A stretch of DNA of 64,000 nucleotides, from the NCBI GenBank assembly GCA_943912855.1, contig CALTVC010000016.1, positions 1-64,000 on the forward strand, read 5' to 3'. This document shows, in pieces, positions 52,313 to 59,823 of the stretch. Every line of letters starts with the position of its first letter. Position 1 is the stretch's first letter. The stretch is from an uncultured Flavobacterium sp. (GTDB taxonomy: Bacteria; Bacteroidota; Bacteroidia; Flavobacteriales; Flavobacteriaceae). The notes beneath the pieces were generated by a model. It saw only the letters and a list, made by a program, of their open reading frames with translations, was not told where the DNA came from and did not search any database. The position numbers and the translations under genes were made by a program.

Positions 52313-52936
52313 ATGAAAAGAAATATTTTTATAATGCTGTTGCTGTTCGCAGCGGTGGCTGTTAAAGCACAGCATAGGGGTAGTGTAGAAGGAATTCTTT
52401 CCGGGGGGTATAATTCTGCTACCGTATATAGTGACCAATATGGTACGTTTGACAGGCATGGCTCTTATAATCTTACTGCCGGACTTGACTTTTACCTTAG
52501 CCGTAGCTGGAGTATAAAAATCAAGGGTATACAGGATAAGAAAGGGTTTAACAATGTGGTATTTACCGATAATAACGGGCGTGATTTCCGTTCAGATGTA
52601 AGGCTTAATTATATTACAGTACCGCTACAGGCAAGTTGGCATTTTGGAGGCTATAACAAAAACTGGTACATAAGTGCAGGGCCTTATGTAGGCTTTTTAA
52701 CTGATGCCAGCGAATCACGATATAACACAAACCTTAAACCTGATGTTAATGAAACCGATGCGGGTATTGCACTTACCCTCGGAGTAAAAGTACCGGTAGG
52801 AGACCGTGTTCGTTTGTTCTTTGAGTACGACTACCAGGAAGGTTTTAGCGAGCTGTACAAAGTACGTTATGATAACGAACATGTAAACACGTCGCGTGGT
52901 GCGCTGAACGTAGGTATCAATTTTCTTTTGCAATAA
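52313..52936 (+). CDS. outer-membrane beta-barrel (porin family) protein
   Basis: The 207-residue protein has a signal peptide (MKRNIFIMLLLFAAVAVKAQ) and then alternating amphipathic strands of an 8-stranded OmpA/OMP_b-brl-like barrel (YNLTAGLDFYLSRSWSIKIKG, LNYITVPLQASWHF, WYISAGPYVGFLTD, RVRLFFEYDYQEGF), ending in a terminal aromatic-rich strand (ALNVGINFLLQ). It probably sits in the outer membrane. It starts 76 bases after the sRNA A terminator, and its start region (AAAATCAATCTATATGAAAA) is partly complementary to the sRNA module. Ligand unknown. Confidence 0.85.
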   Translation: MKRNIFIMLLLFAAVAVKAQHRGSVEGILSGGYNSATVYSDQYGTFDRHGSYNLTAGLDFYLSRSWSIKIKGIQDKKGFNNVVFTDNNGRDFRSDVRLNYITVPLQASWHFGGYNKNWYISAGPYVGFLTDASESRYNTNLKPDVNETDAGIALTLGVKVPVGDRVRLFFEYDYQEGFSELYKVRYDNEHVNTSRGALNVGINFLLQ

Positions 52937-52945
52937 ATTACTGAC

Positions 52946-52996
52946 AATAAACAGAAAAGCCCTGAAAGTTATCGCTTCAGGGCTTTTCTGTTTATT
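52946..52996. terminator. bidirectional terminator, 21-bp stem
   Basis: A perfect 21-bp stem (52946-52966 with 52976-52996) with a 9-base loop, core AGAAAAGCCCTGAA, between the convergent barrel and nitronate monooxygenase genes. Confidence 0.96.
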
Positions 52997-53006
52997 ATAG
53001 TTTGGC

Positions 53007-54062
53007 TTATCGTTCGGTATCTTTAATAATATCCATGAGAATTTCTGCTGAGCTTTTATTCTCTACATACATTGATGCTGCCTGACCCGCCCATAAGTTT
53101 GTCCATTGTCCTTTGTTTTGTTGTTGGGCTTCTGTACGTAAAGTACCTGTAAGGCTGTTCTGTACAGGATATGGCGGAATAGCAATACCTGAATGCTCTA
53201 CCTGATCCATAAATGCATTATGTATGCCACGCGCCCACCGACCTGAAAATGCCTGCGTGAGGGAAGAGGATGTATCTTTGGCTGTAGCCAATGCCTCTTT
53301 GTATGCGGGTATAGCCACGCTTTCGGTACTTGGTATAAATGCCGTGCCTATTTGTACGCCAATAGCTCTAAGTGCAAAAGCAGCTTTAATTGTAGCTCCT
53401 GAATTTATGGCTCCTGATGCTATTAACGGTACGTTTACCACCTTTGCTGTCATAGGTACTAAGGCCATAAGTCCTACTTGTGGTAATTTGTCGTAAAGAA
53501 AACTACCTCTATGCCCGCCTGCTTCTATACCCTGAAGTGTTATGGCATCTACACCTTTTTGTTCCAATAAGATAGCTTCGTCTACGCAGGTGGCGGTGCC
53601 AATGAGTATAGTACCGTTTTGTTTCAGTTGTAGTAATGACGCATCATCCGGAATACCAAAAGTAAAACTTACTACTGGTACATTTTCTTCAATCAGTATA
53701 GCAATTTGCTCTTTATAAGTATAGCCTTTCAGGCTATCCAATTCAGGAATTTCGGCACTAAAACCCTGCTCATTTTTAAGATCTTGTAGAAAGCTACGCA
53801 TGGCTTCAGCTTCCTCCTGATTATACTCCGGTATGTTATGTGCAAAAAGGTTGACCGCAAAAGGCTTATCAGTAAGCTGTTTTACCTTTTGTATCAGTTC
53901 GCGTGTCTTTTCAGGCGAAAGACCACCAACAGGTAACGAGCCAAGTCCGCCCGCATTGCTAATACCTGCAACCATTTCGGGAGAAGTAACACCCAGCATA
54001 GGGGCTTGTATTATGGGGTAGTCTACGTTTAATAAATCAGTTAGCGTATTATTCCAAACCAT
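53007..54062 (-). CDS. nitronate monooxygenase family flavoprotein
   Basis: A 351-residue FMN-dependent TIM-barrel protein of the nitronate monooxygenase (2-nitropropane dioxygenase) family. Seen: YPIIQAPMLGVTSPEMVAGISNAGGLGSLPVG at the N-terminus, FTFGIPDD, IEAGGHRGSFL (FMN/catalytic His) and IASGAINSGATIKAAFALRAIGVQIGTAFI. It may detoxify propionate-3-nitronate or act as another flavin oxidoreductase. It is the third gene of a HipA-like kinase/DUF3037/this operon (10-base gap). Confidence 0.92.
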   Translation of the reverse strand: MVWNNTLTDLLNVDYPIIQAPMLGVTSPEMVAGISNAGGLGSLPVGGLSPEKTRELIQKVKQLTDKPFAVNLFAHNIPEYNQEEAEAMRSFLQDLKNEQGFSAEIPELDSLKGYTYKEQIAILIEENVPVVSFTFGIPDDASLLQLKQNGTILIGTATCVDEAILLEQKGVDAITLQGIEAGGHRGSFLYDKLPQVGLMALVPMTAKVVNVPLIASGAINSGATIKAAFALRAIGVQIGTAFIPSTESVAIPAYKEALATAKDTSSSLTQAFSGRWARGIHNAFMDQVEHSGIAIPPYPVQNSLTGTLRTEAQQQNKGQWTNLWAGQAASMYVENKSSAEILMDIIKDTER

Positions 54063-54072
54063 AGCGTATTTT

Positions 54073-54456
54073 TTAAAGCACTAATTCTTCATACAATTGC
54101 TGTACCTTACTTTCAGGATCAGGACATAAACCCGGGTGCGGACGAGACGTTTGTATTACCGAGCTCCGTATTGCCGTAAGCCAACGGAAACGTTCAGCAA
54201 TTTCCATTTGTGCAATAGGTCCGCCATTACGATTGCCGTGGGCTATTCGCTCAAATGAATCCAGGTTTTTTTGTAACTGCTCTATGTCTGCCTCCTTACA
54301 AAAACAGCGTAGTTTTTCTGCGTTAATGTGGTGTAATACCTTAATGAACTTTTTGCGTTTGCAAAAGAGTATTACGCCTACGTTTATAAACTCTTCGCGT
54401 TCTACCCTTGGTACCACGCGAATTACTGCATACTCATATAAGTGCCTGTCTTGCAT
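54073..54456 (-). CDS. DUF3037 family protein
   Basis: A 127-residue protein recognised as DUF3037 by EYAVIRVVPRVEREEFINVGVILFC at the N-terminus and RFRWLTAIRSSVIQTSRPHPGLCPDPE near the C-terminus. It starts 23 bases before the end of the HipA-like kinase gene, so the two are coupled. The pair DUF3037 with a HipA-family kinase is widespread in bacteria, but its function is unknown; a toxin-antitoxin or regulatory couple is a reasonable guess only. Confidence 0.9.
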   Translation of the reverse strand: MQDRHLYEYAVIRVVPRVEREEFINVGVILFCKRKKFIKVLHHINAEKLRCFCKEADIEQLQKNLDSFERIAHGNRNGGPIAQMEIAERFRWLTAIRSSVIQTSRPHPGLCPDPESKVQQLYEELVL

Positions 54457-55228
54457 GTTGCGCCTGTTTTATAAATATGTCAGAATTTTGTAAACGTACG
54501 GTCAGGAATTTCAGGTATACCTCCCTGATTTCATCGGGGGTAAGTTCGACACCTTCCCATTGCAGCCATTCGTCAGGGAGCAGAGCCACAATGCTGCTGA
54601 GCTTTTCCTGAGTAAGCAGAGCTCTATATTCAGCATCCACTTCGTCTAGTTTAGAAGCCTGTGGTAGTAGTACATGGTCTTTTATAAGTGAAAAAGGTAC
54701 CACCGCATGCCCTTCAGGATCTGTAAATGAATGATGGAAATAGAACGAAGCGCCATGATCTATAAGCCATAAATCCTTATGCCACATAAGCATATTGGTG
54801 TTACGGAAGGTACGGTCTACATTGGTTATATACGCATCTAACCACACAATTTGCGAGGCAAGTTTAGCATCTATGGTATCCACTACCGGGTCGTAGTTAA
54901 TGGCACCACTAAGAAAGTGCAAGGCAAGGTTTAGTCCTTGGCTAAATTGCAGCAAATCCTGGATTTCCTCATCAGCTTCGGTACGCCCGAAAGCTTCATC
55001 AAGGTTGGCATACACCAGTTCCGGTACAGGAAGCCCGAGCGCACGGGCTATTTCGCCACCAAGTAGTTCAGCTATCAGCGCCTTGGTACCGTGACCCGCT
55101 CCTTTAAATTTAAGTACGTATTTAAACTCATCATCCGCTTCTGCGAGAGCAGGGAGAGAGCCACCTTCCCGTAGCGGGGTTATGTATCGCGTAACGGTTA
55201 CCGTACGCAGGGTTTTGTTTTCTTTCAT
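54434..55228 (-). CDS. HipA family kinase-like protein
   Basis: The 264-residue protein resembles the kinase core of HipA without the N-terminal HipA domain. Lys40 and Lys42 in YVLKFKG fit the ATP-binding strand; the catalytic loop is NVDRTFRNTNML (Asp138, Asn143, Asn145); the metal-binding DFG-like motif is LIDHGASF (Asp157). All catalytic positions expected of the fold are present, so it is probably an active Ser/Thr kinase. It heads an operon with DUF3037 and a nitronate monooxygenase; no HipB-type antitoxin is nearby. The target is unknown. Confidence 0.88.
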   Translation of the reverse strand: MKENKTLRTVTVTRYITPLREGGSLPALAEADDEFKYVLKFKGAGHGTKALIAELLGGEIARALGLPVPELVYANLDEAFGRTEADEEIQDLLQFSQGLNLALHFLSGAINYDPVVDTIDAKLASQIVWLDAYITNVDRTFRNTNMLMWHKDLWLIDHGASFYFHHSFTDPEGHAVVPFSLIKDHVLLPQASKLDEVDAEYRALLTQEKLSSIVALLPDEWLQWEGVELTPDEIREVYLKFLTVRLQNSDIFIKQAQHARQALI

Positions 55229-55308
55229 GTATCTTATTTGGGCTACGAAATACGTAGCAGTACAAATTTAAACAATTTCATTGAAGCCTTACGGTACTTG
55301 GCATTCCT

Positions 55309-55339
55309 TTGGGAGTAAACCTGCAAATGTTTACTTTTG
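55309..55339 (+). promoter_or_regulatory. -33/-7 promoter of the metallophosphoesterase gene
   Basis: TTG at 55309-55311 and TACTTTTG at 55332-55339 with exactly 20 bp between. It places all upstream in-frame starts (55309, 55327) before the transcription start and selects TTG 55357. Confidence 0.85.
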
Positions 55340-55356
55340 ACACAAATTTATACGCC

Positions 55357-55854
55357 TTGAAAAAAATCCTGCTCCTTTCAGATACTCACAGCCATATAGA
55401 CGATACCATACTAAAATATGTAAGGCTTGCCGATGAGGTGTGGCACGCTGGCGACATTGGCGATCTTAGTGTTACCGATGCCTTACAAAAAGAAAAGCCC
55501 CTAAGGGCTGTTTATGGTAATATAGATGATGCTAAGGCAAGGCTGGAGTTTCCGCTGAACAACCGTTTTATGTGCGAAGGAGTAGATGTATGGATAACCC
55601 ACATAGGCGGTTATCCGGGGAAATATAATCCCGCCATCCGTACGGAAATTCAACAAAATCCTCCCAAGATTTTCATCTGTGGGCATTCGCATATTCTTAA
55701 AGTAATGCCCGACCCAAAGCTGGGATTAATACACATGAATCCGGGTGCGGCGGGTATGCACGGCTTTCAGCAGGTACGCACCATGCTCCGTTTTGAAATA
55801 GACGGAACTAACATACAGAATCTTGAAGTAGTAGAAATGCCTAAGAAGCTGTAA
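55357..55854 (+). CDS. YfcE-type metallophosphoesterase
   Basis: A 165-residue calcineurin-like phosphodiesterase of the YfcE/MJ0936 group. All metal motifs are present: LLSDTHSH (D-x-H), WHAGDIGD (GD), VYGNIDD (GNxD), THIGG (H) and CGHSHILK (GHxH). It hydrolyses a phosphodiester; the natural substrate is not predictable. The start codon is TTG 55357, fixed by the promoter and by the protein length. It is divergent from the HipA-like operon and converges with the next gene after 6 bases, without a terminator hairpin. Confidence 0.93.
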   Translation: MKKILLLSDTHSHIDDTILKYVRLADEVWHAGDIGDLSVTDALQKEKPLRAVYGNIDDAKARLEFPLNNRFMCEGVDVWITHIGGYPGKYNPAIRTEIQQNPPKIFICGHSHILKVMPDPKLGLIHMNPGAAGMHGFQQVRTMLRFEIDGTNIQNLEVVEMPKKL

Positions 55855-55860
55855 CCTGCT

Positions 55861-56469
55861 TTAAAATTTAAACCCGACCATTATATTCAGTTGCCCGAGC
55901 CTATTGTAAAACTTTTCGAGTTCGGGGGCGGTTTTGGTATCAAGGTAAGACATGGTATATGTTATCCCTGCAGATACTTTGGCGTGTTCTGCCATTTCAT
56001 AATCTACATCAAAACCACCGCCAAGGGTATAGCCTGATTGCCTGCCCTTACTTTTTTTCACGGAAAATGCCGAACCTCCTATATTCATATCCAGGCTAGA
56101 AACCAATACCTGTGGGTTTACCGTAAATTTTTTTGATATGGGTTGTTTGTATACAACCTCTCCATAAAACCCGGTAAGTTTAAGGTTACTTGCGGTAGTA
56201 GCAAATGCCGGATCATCGGTTTTGTATTGCAGGTACCTCATCCCTCCGTTTAGCTGGAAATTGTGAAACTGTACAAGTGTAACCGCCATCCCGAATCCGA
56301 AATCGCCGTGATGGGCTTTTGCCAAAACATTGTTGCCTATACCCACAGGAGCGCAGAAGTAAATCTTAAAATATTCGCGTGGGAAGAATGTTTTTACCGA
56401 GTCTTTTTCCTGCTGTGCATTAACAATAATGCAAGCCAGTACTGTTATTGTGGTGAGTAGTTTTTTCAT
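55861..56469 (-). CDS. outer-membrane beta-barrel protein
   Basis: The 202-residue product has a signal peptide (MKKLLTTITVLACIIVNA) and amphipathic strands (FGFGMAVTLVQFHNFQLNGGMRYLQY, LKLTGFYGEVVYKQPI, YTLGGGFDVDYEMAEHAKVSAGITYTMSYL), ending in Phe (IMVGFKF), the signal recognised by the BAM complex. It is probably an outer-membrane barrel of 8-10 strands. It is coupled to the upstream lipoprotein gene by a 1-base stop/start overlap (TAATG). Confidence 0.8.
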   Translation of the reverse strand: MKKLLTTITVLACIIVNAQQEKDSVKTFFPREYFKIYFCAPVGIGNNVLAKAHHGDFGFGMAVTLVQFHNFQLNGGMRYLQYKTDDPAFATTASNLKLTGFYGEVVYKQPISKKFTVNPQVLVSSLDMNIGGSAFSVKKSKGRQSGYTLGGGFDVDYEMAEHAKVSAGITYTMSYLDTKTAPELEKFYNRLGQLNIMVGFKF

Positions 56470-57137
56470 TATGGAATGGTAATGGTTAGGTCTACTTCTC
56501 CTACAGCTATGAGTTCCTCATGAACTTCTTCGTTACTATCCATATAGCGTAGGGTAAGGGTTTGGTTTTTTCTTACATTGAAGGATGTAGACAAGTCGTT
56601 GTAGTAATACGTAAAAGGATACACATCCTGCCCGGCATAATATACAGGGAAATCAAGGTCGATGCTGTTGTGAGTCACTATGCCTAAAAGATTTATTTTT
56701 TTTGGTGTCTGGGTAAAATTAAAATTCACCTGAACATTATTTTGGATTGTATTAAGCACTGTAGTGCCCAGGTTAAGTGTGTAATCAGCTAATGCCTCCT
56801 GGTTAATGTTATGATACGTTACTGAAGTAGTATATACCGGAAGGAATGTTTCAACGTCATAGCTGTGCATCTTGTTTATTTCAACTTTAGGTAAGCCATC
56901 TTTAACCCTTGGTGCAGCTATCCGGTAGTTTCCCTGAGCGTCGGTATAAGTATAAGCTATGATTTCGGACTGATTGTAATTGTACATCTCTATAGACACC
57001 GGAACGCCTGATAACGGATTCCCCTGTTCGTCTGTAACAGTGCCTTTGTACAAATTGCGTGTATTGCCGTCGTAGTCTAAACCGCAAGAAACGGTAAGTA
57101 GGGAAGTACAACACACCAATAGTATCTTTTTTAGCAT
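56469..57137 (-). CDS. lipoprotein with carboxypeptidase regulatory-like domain
   Basis: The 222-residue product has a signal peptide with a lipobox (TVSCG, Cys18). Residues about 30-105 form a carboxypeptidase regulatory-like (beta-sandwich) domain: YKGTVTDEQGNPLSGVPVSIEMY and YTDAQGNYRIAAPRV. The second half is beta-rich without a known family. Together with the coupled barrel gene it may form an outer-membrane pair; the role is unknown. Confidence 0.8.
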   Translation of the reverse strand: MLKKILLVCCTSLLTVSCGLDYDGNTRNLYKGTVTDEQGNPLSGVPVSIEMYNYNQSEIIAYTYTDAQGNYRIAAPRVKDGLPKVEINKMHSYDVETFLPVYTTSVTYHNINQEALADYTLNLGTTVLNTIQNNVQVNFNFTQTPKKINLLGIVTHNSIDLDFPVYYAGQDVYPFTYYYNDLSTSFNVRKNQTLTLRYMDSNEEVHEELIAVGEVDLTITIP

Positions 57138-57201
57138 GAGATTTGGTTTATGATTTAATGATTAGATGACAGGCATCACTAATGGTTGCGTAAATAAACA
57201 T

Positions 57202-57209
57202 TAAATTTG
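57202..57209 (+). promoter_or_regulatory. -7 promoter box of the D-lactate dehydrogenase gene
   Basis: TAAATTTG matches TAnnTTTG, 27 bases before ATG 57237. Confidence 0.5.
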
Positions 57210-57236
57210 GTATGCAAACAATTAACATACTGATTT

Positions 57237-58232
57237 ATGAAGATAACCTTTTTCTCTGCAAAGCCATACGACAGGCTCTATTTTGATAAGTACAATACAA
57301 ACCCAGACATACAAACAGAATACTACGAAACCCATCTTGGTCCACATATAGTAAATGCCGTTGAAGATTCGTATGCTGTATGTGCTTTTGTAAATGATAA
57401 ACTGAATGCCGAAGTATTGCAAACCCTCGCCGACCGGGGTGTTAAAGTAATTGCATTGCGTTGTGCCGGTTTTAATAATACTGATCTTGATGCTGCAAAG
57501 CGCCTTGGGTTAAGGGTGTGTCGTGTACCGGCTTATTCGCCCGAAGCTGTTGCAGAACATACCGCGGCAATGTTACTTACCCTGAATCGTAAGACCCACA
57601 AAGCTTACAACCGTGTGCGCGAACAAAATTTTTCGCTAAACGGACTGCTGGGATTTAACCTGTATGGTAAAACGGTAGGGGTTATAGGTACAGGTAAAAT
57701 AGGTAAGGCTTTTTGCAAAATAATGCTTGGCTTTGGTTGTACGGTACTCGCGTACGATATATACGAAGATGATGACCTGAAAGCGTTGGGTGTGCAATAC
57801 CTGCCACAAAACGAAGTATTGGCTGCAGCCGATGTTGTATCATTACATTGTCCGCTTACTCCCGAAAATCATTACCTGATAAATAAAGACACCATAATGC
57901 ACATGAAACCCGGAGTTGTAATTATAAACACCAGCCGTGGCGGACTCATTTGCACTACCGATGTCATAGATGCGCTTAAAGAAAAAAGAGTAGGAGCATT
58001 GGGCATAGATGTATATGAGCAGGAAGATAAGCTGTTTTTCAGGGATTTGTCTGAAAATATTATTGATGATGATAATATACAGCGCCTTATGAGTTTCCCG
58101 AATGTATTGGTTACAGCGCACCAGGCATTTTTTACAGATGAAGCTCTTACCCAAATTGCTCAGGTTACCTTAAATAGCATTAATACTTTTGCTGAAGGCA
58201 ATGAACCAGATGCTAATGTGGTTTTAGTGTAG
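57237..58232 (+). CDS. ldhA: D-lactate dehydrogenase (2-hydroxyacid dehydrogenase)
   Basis: The 331-residue enzyme belongs to the LdhA branch of D-2-hydroxyacid dehydrogenases and reduces pyruvate to D-lactate. Seen: RCAGFNNTDL, YSPEAVAEHTAAMLL, the NAD-binding GVIGTGKIGKAF (about 148-159), HCPLTPENHYLI, INTSRGGLI (catalytic Arg), LGIDVYEQE (Glu) and VTAHQAFFTDEAL (catalytic His). The sRNA B promoter begins only 17 bases after its stop codon, so readthrough into that RNA is possible. Confidence 0.92.
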   Translation: MKITFFSAKPYDRLYFDKYNTNPDIQTEYYETHLGPHIVNAVEDSYAVCAFVNDKLNAEVLQTLADRGVKVIALRCAGFNNTDLDAAKRLGLRVCRVPAYSPEAVAEHTAAMLLTLNRKTHKAYNRVREQNFSLNGLLGFNLYGKTVGVIGTGKIGKAFCKIMLGFGCTVLAYDIYEDDDLKALGVQYLPQNEVLAAADVVSLHCPLTPENHYLINKDTIMHMKPGVVIINTSRGGLICTTDVIDALKEKRVGALGIDVYEQEDKLFFRDLSENIIDDDNIQRLMSFPNVLVTAHQAFFTDEALTQIAQVTLNSINTFAEGNEPDANVVLV

Positions 58233-58248
58233 TCATCTATACAGATTT

Positions 58249-58318
58249 ACCATTCATCTAAAGTTTGTTACCATCAGGCTAATAAAGGTATGAAACTATC
58301 AAAACCGTTATACATTTG
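58249..58318 (+). promoter_or_regulatory. activator-type promoter of sRNA copy B
   Basis: ACCATTCATC (58249-58258) and ACCATCAGGC (58270-58279), period 21 bp; TACATTTG at 58311-58318, 41 bp from the second repeat start. Confidence 0.7.
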
Positions 58319-58323
58319 TATCA

Positions 58324-58437
58324 GAATCAGGAAGATAATTGTTCTGCGATTCATTAAAATACGAAGTAAAGTTTTTTTCATAATTGGTTTTGATTGGTTT
58401 TGAAAATGTCCCGCAGTGAGAGCGGGACATTTTTTTT
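58324..58437 (+). ncRNA. candidate small RNA, copy B
   Basis: Follows the conserved TACATTTGTATCAGAA start region. The 5' hairpin can form between CAGAA (58322-58326) and TTCTG (58342-58346), or GAATC and GATTC just after. The module GAAGTAAAG...TTTTG covers 58363-58402 and contains TTGGTTTTGATTGGTTTTG. The terminator is ATGTCCCGC/GCGGGACAT (stem 58406-58414 with 58422-58430) with T8. About 114 nt, no ORF on the plus strand. Confidence 0.72.
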
Positions 58438-58480
58438 ATGTCTATGACAACCATTTTAAAATGCTTATCTACAGTCTATT

Positions 58481-58551
58481 GTCATTCGTCGATACATAAC
58501 TGCCATCAGTCTAAAAATCAGTATAATGCGTTTAAAGCTGTTGTACATTTG
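58481..58551 (+). promoter_or_regulatory. activator-type promoter of sRNA copy C
   Basis: GTCATTCGTC (58481-58490) and GCCATCAGTC (58502-58511), period 21 bp; TACATTTG at 58544-58551, 42 bp from the second repeat start. Confidence 0.68.
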
Positions 58552-58556
58552 TCATG

Positions 58557-58682
58557 TAATCCTGAAGGAAATAACACTAAAGGATAATAACAAGTAAGTA
58601 ATTTTCTTTTCATATTGATTAGTTTGGTTAGAACATACCCGGGGAAGAATGAAGTTTTGTGGAATTCTCCGGGTTATTTTTA
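58557..58682 (+). ncRNA. candidate small RNA, copy C1 (diverged)
   Basis: The 5' hairpin ATCCT (58559-58563) with AGGAT (58581-58585) is in the usual position. The module is diverged (58591-58631: AAGTAAGTA, TTTTCATATTGATTAG, TTTGGTTAG) but in the same order as in the other copies. The terminator is ACCCGGGGAA (58637-58646) with TTCTCCGGGT (58665-58674, one G-U pair), followed by TATTTTT. Confidence 0.6.
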
Positions 58683-58777
58683 AAATTACTTGCATAAACA
58701 TCGAAGTAAAGTTTTTTCATAATTGGTTTTGATTGGTTTTGGAAAAGTCCCGCAGTGAGAGCGGGACTTTTCTTTTT
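58683..58777 (+). ncRNA. sRNA module copy C2 without its own promoter
   Basis: A second module (58703-58741, nearly identical to copy B) and terminator AAAAGTCCCGC/GCGGGACTTTT (58743-58753 with 58761-58771, then TCTTTTT) lie directly behind the C1 terminator. No 21-bp repeat or TACATTTG precedes it, so it would be made by readthrough of C1 or is a remnant of a recombined copy. Confidence 0.55.
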
Positions 58778-58813
58778 ATGCCTGTAACTGAATACAATGT
58801 GAAAAATATTTTA

Positions 58814-58845
58814 TACATTTGTATATACAAATATTGTAAATACAA
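58814..58845 (+). promoter_or_regulatory. promoter with two overlapping TTGTAnnTACAA operators before ygiD
   Basis: TACATTTG (58814-58821) is overlapped by the 16-bp perfect palindrome ATTTGTATATACAAAT (58817-58832). A second box TTGTAAATACAA (58834-58845) starts 15 bp after the first TTGTATATACAA (58819-58830). This looks like tandem sites for a MarR- or HxlR-type repressor; no such gene is in the window. Confidence 0.65.
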
Positions 58846-58864
58846 GTTTTAGAAACGCATAACT

Positions 58865-59698
58865 ATGTCACTACATAACTTTAATAATTTTACAAGCGGG
58901 CTGGATGTACAATCTACAAAAATGCCTGTACTGTTTATAGGCCACGGTTCGCCTATGAACGGGATAGAAGATACCGAGTTTAGCCGTACCTGGACACATC
59001 TGGGGCAGGAGATAGAACGCCCAACGGCTGTGCTTGTTATCTCGGCACACTGGCTTACACGTGGTACACATGTTACGGCAATGGAGCATCCGCGTACCAT
59101 ACACGATTTTGGTGGTTTTCCGCAGGCACTTTTTGATGTGCAGTATCCGGCACCGGGTAGCCCTGAGCTTGCTGAAACGACCTCTAAATTAATTACATCG
59201 GCTCACGTAGGCTTAGACCACCACGAATGGGGGCTTGACCACGGAACCTGGACGGTTGTACGCCACATGTATCCTGATGCTGATATTCCGGTGTTGCAAC
59301 TGAGCATAGACTACGGGAAGCCACCGCAATATCATTATGAACTGGCGAAAGAACTTGCCGCTCTTAGAAAAAAAGGTGTATTGATTATAGGTAGTGGTAA
59401 CATGATACATAACCTGCGCATGGTGGCTTGGGATAAAATTAATGAGCCTAATTATGGCTACGATTGGGCTACAGAACTAAATGAGGTTTTTAAAGATAAA
59501 ATAGGCAATGGTAACCATACAGACCTGATACATTATGAGTCATTAGGTAGTGCTGCAAAACTTGCCATTCCTACGCCCGACCATTATTATCCGTTATTGT
59601 ATAGTTTAGGCTTACAGGATGCAAAAGACTATGTCAGCTTCTTTAACGACAAACTGGTAGGTGGTTCATTGAATATGACGGGTGTTAAAATTGGTTGA
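58865..59698 (+). CDS. ygiD: 4,5-DOPA dioxygenase extradiol (YgiD family)
   Basis: A 277-residue LigB-type extradiol dioxygenase. The metal and catalytic histidines are seen in VLFIGHGSPMNGIED, SAHWLTRGTHVTAME, GLDHGTWTVVRHMYPDADIPVLQLSID and GSGNMIHNLR. The family opens catechol rings such as DOPA; the physiological substrate in bacteria is unclear. It is expressed alone behind a promoter with tandem palindromes, which suggests substrate-induced derepression. It lies between sRNA copies C and D. Confidence 0.93.
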   Translation: MSLHNFNNFTSGLDVQSTKMPVLFIGHGSPMNGIEDTEFSRTWTHLGQEIERPTAVLVISAHWLTRGTHVTAMEHPRTIHDFGGFPQALFDVQYPAPGSPELAETTSKLITSAHVGLDHHEWGLDHGTWTVVRHMYPDADIPVLQLSIDYGKPPQYHYELAKELAALRKKGVLIIGSGNMIHNLRMVAWDKINEPNYGYDWATELNEVFKDKIGNGNHTDLIHYESLGSAAKLAIPTPDHYYPLLYSLGLQDAKDYVSFFNDKLVGGSLNMTGVKIG

Positions 59699-59748
59699 TA
59701 TTTTAACATTTTTATTAGACGATGTTTAAAGAATGTCGAATGATATTA

Positions 59749-59818
59749 CCTGTTCGCCGACACATTTTGAGCATTGGTCTAAATTGTGCAAAATAGTTTT
59801 TATACCGCTGTACATTTG
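59749..59818 (+). promoter_or_regulatory. activator-type promoter of sRNA copy D
   Basis: CCTGTTCGCC (59749-59758) and AGCATTGGTC (59770-59779), period 21 bp; TACATTTG at 59811-59818, 41 bp from the second repeat start. Confidence 0.68.
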
Positions 59819-59823
59819 TATCA

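Noticed and set aside
58260..58392. Short minus-strand peptides beginning MKK inside the sRNA modules (for example MKKLLFLV in copy D)
   Set aside because: Lengths differ (8 to about 36 codons), sequences are not conserved after the first residues, and the promoters and U-runs face the plus strand. The ATGAAAAAA is explained as the complement of the RNA module. An origin from a duplicated gene start cannot be excluded.
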